Below are positions 1 to 5,422 of a DNA stretch of 6,386 nucleotides, in pieces. The stretch is from Pseudomonadota bacterium (GTDB taxonomy: Bacteria > Desulfobacterota > DSM-4660 > Desulfatiglandales > B25-G16): assembly GCA_015223015.1 (NCBI GenBank), contig JADFWK010000105.1, positions 1-6,386 of the forward strand, written 5' to 3'. Below the pieces are notes generated by a model that searched no databases, was not told the DNA's origin, and was given only the letters and a program-made list of their open reading frames with translations. The translations under genes and the position numbers were made by a program. How positions within the stretch are numbered: position 1 is the stretch's first letter; every line of letters begins with the position of its first letter.

Positions 1-20
1 CCTTCGACAGGCTCAGGGCT
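1..20. repeat. Fragment of a dispersed 'TTCGACAGGCTCAGGGC'-type repeat at the window edge
   Basis: The first 20 bases contain TTCGACAGGCTCAGGGC. This matches from memory a short repeat found in many copies in intergenic DNA and at gene ends of diverse bacteria; when translated it gives the SPEPVEG or LSLSKG-type peptides seen in many automatic annotations. Only one arm lies in the window, so the full unit and any inverted partner cannot be seen. No gene is supported across it. Confidence 0.5.
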
Positions 21-303
21 GCGGCTTCCCCCACTGATAAGTCGTGAAAAGGACAGCGGCCTCCCACCAGTCACAACAGAAAGGACCTCATGCCCCTCCC
101 GATATTGCAACCTATTTGATGCTCTCAATAGTAATATCTTGTTATCGACCCCTAAGTGTGCTAGAAGGGCACCAGTTTTAACAAGTGTCGTGCTTGATCT
201 GTTCAATACGACTGATATACATATAACAATTGGAATAGTTATAGAATGTAGTTAATGTAATACTTTAATTTATTGTATTCAACGTATTTAGAGAGGAGGA
301 ATT
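21..303. other. Non-coding leader region upstream of hbd
   Basis: No convincing gene is seen in the first 303 bases; frames are short or broken. The part from about 120 on is AT-rich and probably holds the hbd promoter. The best candidate I can point to is TTGATC (194-199) with TATACA (216-221) at 16-bp spacing, a weak match to a sigma-70 promoter. A 7-bp inverted repeat, CTTGTTA (138-144) and TAACAAG (179-185), encloses a small GTGC/GCAC stem (158-172). It could be an operator or a leader fold, but is short enough to be chance. Confidence 0.4.
291..303 (+). promoter_or_regulatory. Shine-Dalgarno site of hbd
   Basis: AGGAGG (294-299) lies 4 bases before the ATG at 304. It is a near-perfect anti-16S match, decides the start codon, and suggests strong translation of this single-gene unit. 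Confidence 0.85.
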
Positions 304-1152
304 ATGGCGATTAACAAGATAGGTGTAGTTGGAGCAGGCACCATGGGTAATGGCATTGCTCAGATCGCAGCCCAGATAGGGTGCGATGTTGTCATGAGAG
401 ATATTGAGATGAGCTTTGTGGAAGGAGGCATGAAAAAGATACAAGGTTTTCTTGCCAGGAGCGTGGAAAAAGGAAAGATGGACGGCAAGGAGAAAGATGC
501 TGTCCTAGGGCGAATAAAAGGCACTGTAGACATGGCAGACCTCAAGGATGCTGACCTCATCGTAGAGGCTGTTATTGAGGACCTAGATCTCAAAAAGGCC
601 GTTTTTAAGGAGCTAGATGAACTGTGTAGACCCGAGGTGATCTTGGCGACCAATACCTCATCTATGTCTATAACAGAAATAGCAGCAAGCACGGAGAGGC
701 CTGACAAGGTATGTGGAATGCATTTTTTTAATCCGGTTCCATTAATGAAACTGGTAGAGATAATCAGGGGTTATGCAACGAGCGACGAAACAATCAAGAC
801 GACCACTGAATTTGCCCAAAAACTGGGTAAGATAACCGTGGAAGTAAAAAAGGATTCGCCGGGCTTTATCGTTAATAGGATAATGATTCCTCACATGCTC
901 GAGGCAATAAGGATTGTGGAGGAAGGTATTGCATCCATCGAGGATGTGGATACGGCAGTGAAAAACGGGCTCAATTATCCAATGGGACCCTTTGAATTGA
1001 TGGATTTGACCGGTATTGATATCGCATATTTTGTAAGTGAATACTTGTATAAGGAACTAAACAAGGAAAACAAATGGGTTTCTCCCGGTCTATTGAAGAC
1101 GATGGTGAGGGCAGGTAACTTGGGAAAAAAGACCGGTAGGGGTTGGTACTAG
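304..1152 (+). CDS. hbd: 3-hydroxybutyryl-CoA dehydrogenase
   Basis: This 282-residue protein is a full-length member of the short 3-hydroxyacyl-CoA dehydrogenase family, which interconverts (S)-3-hydroxybutyryl-CoA and acetoacetyl-CoA with NAD(P)(H) in the cytoplasm. The N-terminal Rossmann domain (about 1-185) opens with the nucleotide-binding loop GAGTMG (10-15). TNTSS (116-120), HFFNPVPLMKLVE (140-152) and the SPGF..NR segment (185-192) carry the expected catalytic residues: Ser119, His140, Glu152 and Asn191 by spacing to mitochondrial SCHAD. The C-terminal 3HCDH domain (about 187-282) holds the conserved NYPMGPFELMDLTG segment (224-237) and ends in the usual GRGWY. The gene stands alone between a leader and a strong terminator, without thiolase, crotonase or acyl-CoA dehydrogenase genes beside it, so whether it works in beta-oxidation of syntrophic type or in butyrate/crotonyl-CoA synthesis cannot be told here. 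The start is fixed by AGGAGG. Confidence 0.94.
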   Translation: MAINKIGVVGAGTMGNGIAQIAAQIGCDVVMRDIEMSFVEGGMKKIQGFLARSVEKGKMDGKEKDAVLGRIKGTVDMADLKDADLIVEAVIEDLDLKKAVFKELDELCRPEVILATNTSSMSITEIAASTERPDKVCGMHFFNPVPLMKLVEIIRGYATSDETIKTTTEFAQKLGKITVEVKKDSPGFIVNRIMIPHMLEAIRIVEEGIASIEDVDTAVKNGLNYPMGPFELMDLTGIDIAYFVSEYLYKELNKENKWVSPGLLKTMVRAGNLGKKTGRGWY

Positions 1153-1170
1153 GAAAAAAAGGAAGAGCGA

Positions 1171-1215
1171 AAATTAAGGGAGGCTTCCTGGGGAAGTCTC
1201 CCTTAATTTATTTTT
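1171..1215 (+). terminator. Long-stem rho-independent terminator after hbd, convergent with the small ribosomal gene
   Basis: Bases 1171-1188 pair with 1192-1209 over 18 positions with a single G-U wobble and a 3-base loop (TGG). TTTTT (1211-1215) follows on the plus strand. The hairpin begins 18 bases after the hbd stop. On the minus strand the stem is followed by only about four T, so it may also stop transcription from the facing small gene, but less efficiently. Confidence 0.9.
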
Positions 1216-1229
1216 AGGGGATTTCTCTA

Positions 1230-1319
1230 TTACTTGTTCTTATGGCGCATTGATTTTTTTAATTTCCGATGCTTGTGTTTTGTTATTTTTTTCTTTCGTT
1301 TTTTTACGACACTGCTCAT
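1230..1319 (-). CDS. Small basic ribosomal protein, bS22 / AURKAIP1-COX24 (mS38) family
   Basis: This 29-codon gene starts with ATG at 1319 and ends with TAA at 1230-1232. The product begins MSSVVKKRKKK and contains KHKHRKL; about half its residues are Lys or Arg. This is the pattern of the bacterial AURKAIP1/COX24-domain proteins: mycobacterial bS22, a 30S subunit protein, has the same SV-KKR-x-K ... K-KHRKL ... R layout, and mitochondrial mS38 carries the same domain. The inferred role is binding 16S rRNA in the small subunit as an extended basic peptide. GGAGG (1331-1335) lies 11 bases before the ATG, a long but workable spacing. The gene has a candidate promoter upstream and converges on the hbd terminator. 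Such genes are normally missed because of their length. Identification is from residue pattern, with no alignment run. Confidence 0.85.
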   Translation of the reverse strand: MSSVVKKRKKKITKHKHRKLKKSMRHKNK

Positions 1320-1356
1320 TAACCTGAGAACCTCCGATTATTTAATAGGGTAGCGC

Positions 1357-1386
1357 GATGATGATATAAGAGCGGGAAAAAGTCAA
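1357..1386 (-). promoter_or_regulatory. Candidate sigma-70 promoter of the bS22-like gene
   Basis: On the minus strand TTGACT (1381-1386) is a five-of-six match to the -35 consensus. Possible -10 boxes are TATCAT (1361-1366, spacer only 14) or CATCAT (1358-1363, spacer 17); neither is ideal. It sits about 40 bases upstream of the small gene, which would give it a promoter independent of the upstream GGDEF gene. Confidence 0.35.
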
Positions 1387-1403
1387 CATATTTCTTAGTT
1401 TAC

Positions 1404-1417
1404 ATAATATATATTAT
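1404..1417. repeat. AT-only 14-bp perfect palindrome
   Basis: ATAATATATATTAT is self-complementary and lies between the end of the GGDEF gene and the -35 box of the bS22-like gene. It has no T tract and too weak a stem to be a terminator. Its place just upstream of a promoter would suit a regulator site or UP-like AT-rich DNA, but AT-rich palindromes of this size also occur by chance. Confidence 0.3.
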
Positions 1418-1444
1418 CAGACTCAATATAAAACATTAATCTTC

Positions 1445-2305
1445 TCAATGCCCCTTGTTATTTTTTGTAGAATACAGATCCTTATCAGCCGAACCAATCA
1501 GCTCATTGAGCTTCATTCCTTTTTCATATGTTGCAAAACCTATACTTGCAGTAACCGCACTGTCTTGCTGAAATCCTTTCCTTAGCCTCTCGCTTATGGT
1601 TTGTGCAATTGCGGTATCAGCCTCAACCAGAATGACAGCGAACTCATCGCCTCCGTATCTGAAAGCAGTATCGACACTGTCGCGGATGTTTGAAAGAATG
1701 ACATTCCCTGCTCCCGCAAGCATCTGATCGCCAGCAAGATGACCATATTTATCGTTGAAATATTTAAAATCGTCTAGGTCCAAAAGAATTAGAGACAGGG
1801 TATGCTTCTGACGATTTGCACGCTCAATCTCTTCTTTGAGCCTGTTGTAAAAATGTCGCTGGTTATAAAGACCGGTGAGATTATCAGTTATTGAGAGCCT
1901 GGCCAATTCATCCCGAGTCCTTGTTTCAATGAGAATCCTCTTAATTTTAGCCTCCATCTCATCAATTTTGAAGGGCTTACTGATAAAATCAGTTGCTCCA
2001 GCGTTAATAACGTCCATATAGGTGTAGTCTTTATCGTAGCCAGTCATGGCAATAATATTGATCCTGGGTATTTCTTTCTTGACTATCTTTATCAATTCAA
2101 TGCCGTTGAGTTTCGGAATATTTATATCAGTAATCAAAAAAGTATAGTCTTTGTCGCGAAGCTTCTCTAACGCATTCTTCCCGTTACCGGCGAATCCAGT
2201 ATTGAATCCCAGTTTTGCAAGTAGATCCTGTACTATTTTCCCTATTTCTATCTCGTCATCAACTATCAGGAGATTTTCTTTATGGTAGTCGAATTGTTGC
2301 TCCAT
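1445..2305 (-). CDS. Response regulator with receiver and GGDEF (diguanylate cyclase) domains
   Basis: This 286-residue protein pairs a CheY-like receiver (about 11-125) with a GGDEF domain (about 135-283), the two-domain diguanylate cyclase layout that makes c-di-GMP from two GTP when phosphorylated. In the receiver, Asp16/Asp17/Glu18 form the acidic pocket, Asp60 (in LITDINIP) is the phosphoacceptor, and Thr88 and Lys110 (SKPF) are the switch residues. The cyclase domain has DNLTGLYNQRHF (141-152), the metal Asp176, guanine-binding Asn184 and Asp193, and an intact GGDEF signature (218-222), so it should be active. The upstream RxxD inhibitory site is not canonical: the aligned tetrad reads DSVD (209-212) with Arg shifted to 208. 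No sensor kinase is in the window. The start lies 29 bases after miaB with only a weak purine-rich site (AAAGAA), so translation probably depends on readthrough from the operon. Confidence 0.93.
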   Translation of the reverse strand: MEQQFDYHKENLLIVDDEIEIGKIVQDLLAKLGFNTGFAGNGKNALEKLRDKDYTFLITDINIPKLNGIELIKIVKKEIPRINIIAMTGYDKDYTYMDVINAGATDFISKPFKIDEMEAKIKRILIETRTRDELARLSITDNLTGLYNQRHFYNRLKEEIERANRQKHTLSLILLDLDDFKYFNDKYGHLAGDQMLAGAGNVILSNIRDSVDTAFRYGGDEFAVILVEADTAIAQTISERLRKGFQQDSAVTASIGFATYEKGMKLNELIGSADKDLYSTKNNKGH

Positions 2306-2334
2306 TTCTTTATAGCCTAATAGATTTTCTGATC

Positions 2335-3657
2335 TTATGCGCCAACGATTTCGCCAAGCAATGAATTTTGGAACCCTTGGATAATTTTTAGGCGTACCAA
2401 TTCCCCCCTGAGATGGGTTGGGGGAAAAAAATTGACAACCTTGTTTCCTGGGGTTCTTCCGCTGAGTTGGTGATCTCCTCTTTTGCCAGGGCCCTCTACC
2501 AAGACTTCTTGAATTGTTCCTTCAAGGGATTTGTTTTTGGACAGAGTGATCTCTTTTTGTGTTTGCTGCAATAGAAACAGACGCCTCTGCTTTTCAGTAT
2601 TCCCTATTTTTCCTGGCAAGTGCACTGCCCTTGTTCCTGATCGTTCGGAATATTTGAAGGAAAAGATATTATCAAACTTCACCCCTTCGATCAACCTTAA
2701 ACTGTCTTGAAAGTCTTGTTCCCTTTCACCGGGAAATCCAACAATGAAGTCAGTTGTAATAGCAATATCGGGCCTCACTTTCCTGAGGCGCTCTATGAGA
2801 CTAAGATATGTATCCCTTGTGTACCCCCTATTCATAAACCCAAGTATTGCATCGGATCCTGATTGAACTGGCAGATGAATATGGGGGCACAAACTTCTTA
2901 ATTCTCCGAAAAGACCGATAAGCTCATCCGATAAATCCTTCGGGTGAGAAGTTGTAAAGCGAATCCTTTTCAAGCCTGAAATACTATCTAACGCCTTGAG
3001 TAAACCGGGAAATGTGGGTACAGACCCATTCCTGACATTGTAAGAATTCACATTCTGCCCAATAAGGGTAATCTCCTTTATTCCTTGTCGAACTAAACGA
3101 TTCGCCTCGTCAATAATCTTTTGAGCTGAGAGGCTTGTCTCTCTGCCCCTAACAAAAGGAACAATGCAGTATGAGCAGAAGTTGTCGCATCCTTCCATAA
3201 TCTTCAAGAAGCATGTAACCCGTCCCTTTAAGTAGCCGTTATATTTGGGAAATGAGGTGATTTGACCGGACAAATCAAGTGACGAAATCCGTTCTCTCTT
3301 TTTTTTGATCTGAGCAATGAATTTATCTATGTGGTGAATATTCCTCGGGCCCAAGATGAGATCGAGATGGGGGAAACGTTTTAAGAGATCCGTTCCTTGC
3401 TCCTGGGCAACGCATCCAATAACACCGGCAATCAGGTCTCGTTTCTTTTGCTTTAAGGGAGCCAACCGGCCAAGCATGCTTAGTGCCTTTTCTTCAGCCT
3501 TTTCCCTGACCGCGCAGGTATTAACCAAGACAATGTCAGCATCGTCAATGCTCTTCGATTGCTGATACCCTTCGTTCATAAGAATCTGGGTGATAGAATC
3601 AGAATCATGCTTATTCATCTGGCAGCCAAAGGTTTTTATGTGAAATAATTGGGGCAA
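2335..3657 (-). CDS. miaB: tRNA-2-methylthio-N6-dimethylallyladenosine synthase MiaB (TTG start)
   Basis: This 440-residue radical-SAM methylthiotransferase adds the 2-methylthio group to i6A37 of tRNAs that read UNN codons. The N-terminal MTTase domain (about 4-110) has the three auxiliary cluster cysteines Cys12 (TFGCQMN), Cys48 (VNTCAVRE) and Cys82 (GCVAQ). The radical SAM core has CxxxCxxC at Cys157, Cys161 and Cys164 (GCDNFCSYCIVPFVRG), then LIGQNVNSY (198-206), HLPVQSGS (261-268) and DFIVGFPGE (303-311). A C-terminal TRAM domain (about 375-438) binds tRNA. Length and motifs are those of MiaB rather than RimO or MtaB. The start is TTG at 3657: AGGAG (3665-3669) lies 7 bases before it, and the next ATG, residue 14, would remove Cys12. 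It begins one base after the stop of the exported-protein gene, so the two are translationally coupled. Confidence 0.97.
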   Translation of the reverse strand: MPQLFHIKTFGCQMNKHDSDSITQILMNEGYQQSKSIDDADIVLVNTCAVREKAEEKALSMLGRLAPLKQKKRDLIAGVIGCVAQEQGTDLLKRFPHLDLILGPRNIHHIDKFIAQIKKKRERISSLDLSGQITSFPKYNGYLKGRVTCFLKIMEGCDNFCSYCIVPFVRGRETSLSAQKIIDEANRLVRQGIKEITLIGQNVNSYNVRNGSVPTFPGLLKALDSISGLKRIRFTTSHPKDLSDELIGLFGELRSLCPHIHLPVQSGSDAILGFMNRGYTRDTYLSLIERLRKVRPDIAITTDFIVGFPGEREQDFQDSLRLIEGVKFDNIFSFKYSERSGTRAVHLPGKIGNTEKQRRLFLLQQTQKEITLSKNKSLEGTIQEVLVEGPGKRGDHQLSGRTPGNKVVNFFPPTHLRGELVRLKIIQGFQNSLLGEIVGA

Positions 3658-3669
3658 TCTATCTCTCCT
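3658..3669 (-). promoter_or_regulatory. Ribosome-binding site that fixes the TTG start of miaB
   Basis: AGGAG at 3665-3669 (minus strand) lies inside the last codons of the preceding gene, 7 bases before the TTG. The preceding TAG stop ends one base before the TTG, a classic stop-restart arrangement. Confidence 0.8.
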
Positions 3670-4108
3670 GCTCGGCCAGGCTATGAATGGTAATCTTTTT
3701 TACATATTCTGCTTTGATAGATAAGAGCCCGTAAGAAAGCTGGCCATAAAAAACGCGATCTTTCTCCATTTCTAATTCAACTTGGGCTTCCTTTTTCATA
3801 GTAACCATGGCAAAGATATTTCTGCCACGGGCATAGAAATTTATCTCCTTGATATTTTCAAAGGGTATGGAAACCATGGCACCCCCACGCTTGCCTGAGA
3901 GAAACGTTTGTCCCTCGAGACTGAAAAGCGTGATACGTGAGGAAACATCACGTTGGTCGATTAGGGTTGCCGAGAAATTGTCGTCAGGTTCCGGAATTTT
4001 TGTAAGTTTTTCCTCCCCTACCCCGCCCATTCCGACAGTACAGAATCCAATCACTACCATAACAGTTGTTTTCACAACGCCATCAATCAGCTTTCTTGTC
4101 CCTAACAT
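3659..4108 (-). CDS. Exported or membrane-anchored hypothetical protein with a duplicated beta-rich repeat
   Basis: I cannot assign a function to this 149-residue protein. It begins with a positively charged stretch and a hydrophobic segment (about 11-30), reading as a Sec signal peptide or single membrane anchor; there is no clear lipobox. The rest is predicted beta-rich and seems to contain an internal duplication. Residues 69-92 (F-L-S-G-K ... VSIPFENIKEINF) line up with 119-141 (V-F-Y-G-Q ... LSIKAEYVKKITI), sharing F, G, SI, E and K-I positions. It would act outside the cytoplasmic membrane or on its outer face. The ATG at 4108 follows GGAAGAGGG at 8 bases and overlaps the DUF4911-like gene by 26 bases; its stop is one base from the miaB start. 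This places it firmly in the nadK-miaB operon, with no functional hint beyond that. Confidence 0.8.
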   Translation of the reverse strand: MLGTRKLIDGVVKTTVMVVIGFCTVGMGGVGEEKLTKIPEPDDNFSATLIDQRDVSSRITLFSLEGQTFLSGKRGGAMVSIPFENIKEINFYARGRNIFAMVTMKKEAQVELEMEKDRVFYGQLSYGLLSIKAEYVKKITIHSLAEQER

Positions 4109-4355
4109 GAATAATTCCCTCTTCCTTTAGATGGTTAATAAGTGAAAGAATCTCCTCTCTGCATCCCGGAGCTATAGAGATTTCAATCTCACCAGTCTTC
4201 GGATTAACGGTTCTCATTGAGGCCATCCCATCATAGGCTTCTATTACCCATTGCAAATAGCATATTTCCTCTCTATTTGTTAAAAGTCGGTACCTACTCG
4301 TCTGTCCTGTTGTAAGTGGGCTCACCCCATTTGAGTTTTGTCCGGAGGATATCAT
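4083..4355 (-). CDS. Small DUF4911-like protein coupled to nadK
   Basis: The 90-residue frame has a compact cytoplasmic domain from about residue 20 on. Its pattern RYRL..REEI.YLQWVIEAYDGMASMRTVNP..GEIEISIAPGCREE matches what I recall of the DUF4911 family of small proteins of unknown function, common in Desulfobacterota. It is likely an alpha/beta fold; no catalytic residues or metal ligands stand out. The ATG at 4355 has AGGA five bases upstream but lies 62 bases inside nadK, so the first 15-20 residues overlap nadK in another frame and are not family-like. A GTG at 4325 (residue 11) is an alternative with no clear ribosome site. The overlap with nadK on one side and the exported protein on the other argues for translational coupling. 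Function is unknown. Confidence 0.75.
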   Translation of the reverse strand: MISSGQNSNGVSPLTTGQTSRYRLLTNREEICYLQWVIEAYDGMASMRTVNPKTGEIEISIAPGCREEILSLINHLKEEGIIHVRDKKAD

Positions 4356-5181
4356 AATAGTCCTGATCGGGTGATTTGATGAGCTTCAGTTTTTTCTCTG
4401 ACTTAGAAATGATAACCCTGTCATGAGCCATAAGATCAAAGCCGACCTGGCCATCAAAGGTAAGGATAACTTCCTCATTTTGTTTCCCTATCTGAATTTC
4501 TATGGCCGATGTATCGGGTAAAATAATAGGCCGTTGTGTCAGGGTAAAGGGACATATCGGGGTCAAGATCAAGGCCTCTAGATCTGGATACAATATCGGG
4601 CCCCCAGCAGAAAGATTGTAACTGGTTGAGCCTGTAGGAGTGGATATAATGAGCCCGTCTGAACGAAAGGTGGTGAGAAAATGACCATCGATGGATACTC
4701 TCAGATCAATAATTCTGGCCAATGCCCCTTTGTTGATAACAACGTCATTTAACACTGAAAAACGGCATTTTTCTTCAGCATTTCTGAAAACACTGGCTTG
4801 CAACATGAGTCTCGGTTCAACAGTCACTTGCCCAGTGATAACCTTTTCGATGTCCTTATAAAGCATTTCTAAAGGGATCTCTGTTAAAAAACCTAAGCCT
4901 CCGAGATTAACACCCAAAATAGGGAGGCCATATCGCCCAACCTTCCGGGCAGCTCCCAGCAATGTCCCATCCCCGCCCAAAACCACCACCAAGTCGACGT
5001 TATCCGGTATACTTGTATCTTCCTCAAGGCACTGGGTTACATGGGCACGAGATGCCATTTCCTCTGTATATACGGTTATCCCTCTCTGTGTAAACCAATC
5101 CCTTAAGCGCTTGCACTCCTTTTTTGCAGGCTGGAAATCGTGCTTAAAAATTATCCCGACTGATTTTGGCGTCTTTGCCAT
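4294..5181 (-). CDS. nadK: NAD kinase (ATP/polyphosphate-NAD kinase)
   Basis: This 295-residue protein phosphorylates NAD+ to NADP+ and is the cell's usual sole source of NADP. It has the family motifs in order (numbered from the ATG): GGDGT at 69-73 with the catalytic-region Asp71, NLGGLGFL at 92-99, LNDVVINKG at 144-152, the NAD-binding and diphosphate loop TTFRSDGLIISTPTGSTSY ending AGGP (about 170-195), and FDGQ at 242-245. Length is normal. I take the ATG at 5181 as start because GAGG (5190-5193) is 8 bases before it. A GTG directly upstream (5184) would add one residue and is 5 bases from the same site; the sequence does not decide firmly. It heads the tight cluster that runs on to miaB. 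Its leader is made of repeats (see 5183-5350), so its promoter is hard to place. Confidence 0.97.
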   Translation of the reverse strand: MAKTPKSVGIIFKHDFQPAKKECKRLRDWFTQRGITVYTEEMASRAHVTQCLEEDTSIPDNVDLVVVLGGDGTLLGAARKVGRYGLPILGVNLGGLGFLTEIPLEMLYKDIEKVITGQVTVEPRLMLQASVFRNAEEKCRFSVLNDVVINKGALARIIDLRVSIDGHFLTTFRSDGLIISTPTGSTSYNLSAGGPILYPDLEALILTPICPFTLTQRPIILPDTSAIEIQIGKQNEEVILTFDGQVGFDLMAHDRVIISKSEKKLKLIKSPDQDYYDILRTKLKWGEPTYNRTDE

Positions 5182-5182
5182 C

Positions 5183-5217
5183 ACGAGTACCTCGAGTGCC
5201 TCGAGTTATGAGTGCCT
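5183..5217. repeat. 9-bp tandem repeat that carries the nadK ribosome-binding site
   Basis: On the plus strand the consensus tCGAGTgCC recurs at 5183-5191, 5192-5200, 5201-5208 and 5209-5216 (the last two copies one base short). On the minus strand the first two copies read CTCGAGGCA then CTCGAGGTA and run straight into the nadK start. The GAGG of the copy next to the gene is the only Shine-Dalgarno-like sequence for nadK. Copy-number change would not shift the reading frame but would duplicate or move potential ribosome sites. Confidence 0.7.
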
Positions 5218-5278
5218 AAAATACATTCCGCAATCAGCGATAAATTATCTAAAACCAATAACTTTAGGCATTCATAAC
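5205..5278. repeat. 74-bp element with 16-bp terminal inverted repeats
   Basis: Bases 5205-5220 (GTTATGAGTGCCTAAA) and 5263-5278 are inverted copies with 15 of 16 identities, the one mismatch allowing a G-T pair. The 42-base middle is AT-rich, non-coding and holds only a small CGC/GCG stem (5229-5239). The shape is that of a miniature inverted-repeat element or a structured RNA leader. The TGCCTAAA core resembles short repeats I recall from intergenic DNA of Desulfobacterota and related genomes. No transposase or clear target duplication is seen. Confidence 0.6.
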
Positions 5279-5284
5279 CCTGCT

Positions 5285-5350
5285 CCAGCCCCGCCTGCCG
5301 GATGTCGGGCTGGCCCGCCATAAGTCTGGCGGGCAGGGATGGCGGGCAAG
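5285..5350. repeat. GC-rich REP-like palindromic cluster
   Basis: This block is far richer in G+C than its AT-rich surroundings. It contains two adjacent stems: CCAGCCC (5285-5291) with GGGCTGG (5307-5313), and GCCCGCCA (5313-5320) with TGGCGGGC (5327-5334) around a 6-base loop. TGGCGGGCA is repeated directly at 5327-5335 and 5340-5348. No T tract follows on either strand, so it is better read as a REP/BIME-type repeat than a terminator, though it may stabilise the 3' end of the kinase mRNA. Confidence 0.65.
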
Positions 5351-5373
5351 CCTGGCCTATAATCTTAATAAGT

Positions 5374-5422
5374 TGATTTAGATACATAGCGCCTTATAAA
5401 CTTATCAGTCTGATTTAGGTAC
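5374..5422. repeat. 12-bp near-perfect direct repeat at the end of the kinase gene
   Basis: TGATTTAGATAC (5374-5385) recurs with one change at 5411-5422, 37 bases away; the second copy includes the kinase stop codon. The bases after each copy are only loosely alike. It may be a small duplication or the footprint of an insertion. Confidence 0.35.

Noticed and set aside
1..75. Open minus-strand frame starting at a GTG near 75 and running off the left edge
   Set aside because: Only about 24 codons are visible, ending in the SPEPVE peptide typical of the dispersed repeat, with no family signal.
360..707. 115-codon minus-strand frame inside hbd
   Set aside because: Its Ser/Ala/Ile-rich peptide is the antisense shadow of a clear full-length enzyme gene; there is no leader or family resemblance.
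3356..3565. 69-codon plus-strand frame inside miaB
   Set aside because: Antisense to the conserved N-terminal domain of MiaB; nothing supports it as a gene.
3849..4130. 93-codon plus-strand frame opposite the exported protein
   Set aside because: Antisense to two overlapping operon genes, with low-complexity Pro/Ser content and no ribosome site.
5183..5217. The short tandem repeat as a CRISPR array or attachment site
   Set aside because: Units are 9 bp with no spacers, and there is no tRNA, integrase or cas gene nearby.
5111..5323. 70-codon plus-strand frame across the nadK start and spacer
   Set aside because: Half is antisense to nadK and half is translated repeat DNA.
5285..5350. GC-rich stems as a rho-independent terminator for the kinase gene
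   Set aside because: No run of T follows the stems on the minus strand and they lie over 60 bases past the stop; a REP-like repeat explains them better.
5181..5387. 68-codon minus-strand frame between nadK and the kinase
   Set aside because: It runs through the inverted-repeat element, the GC-rich palindromes and the tandem repeat and ends at the nadK start. It has no ribosome site and its peptide is just translated repeat.
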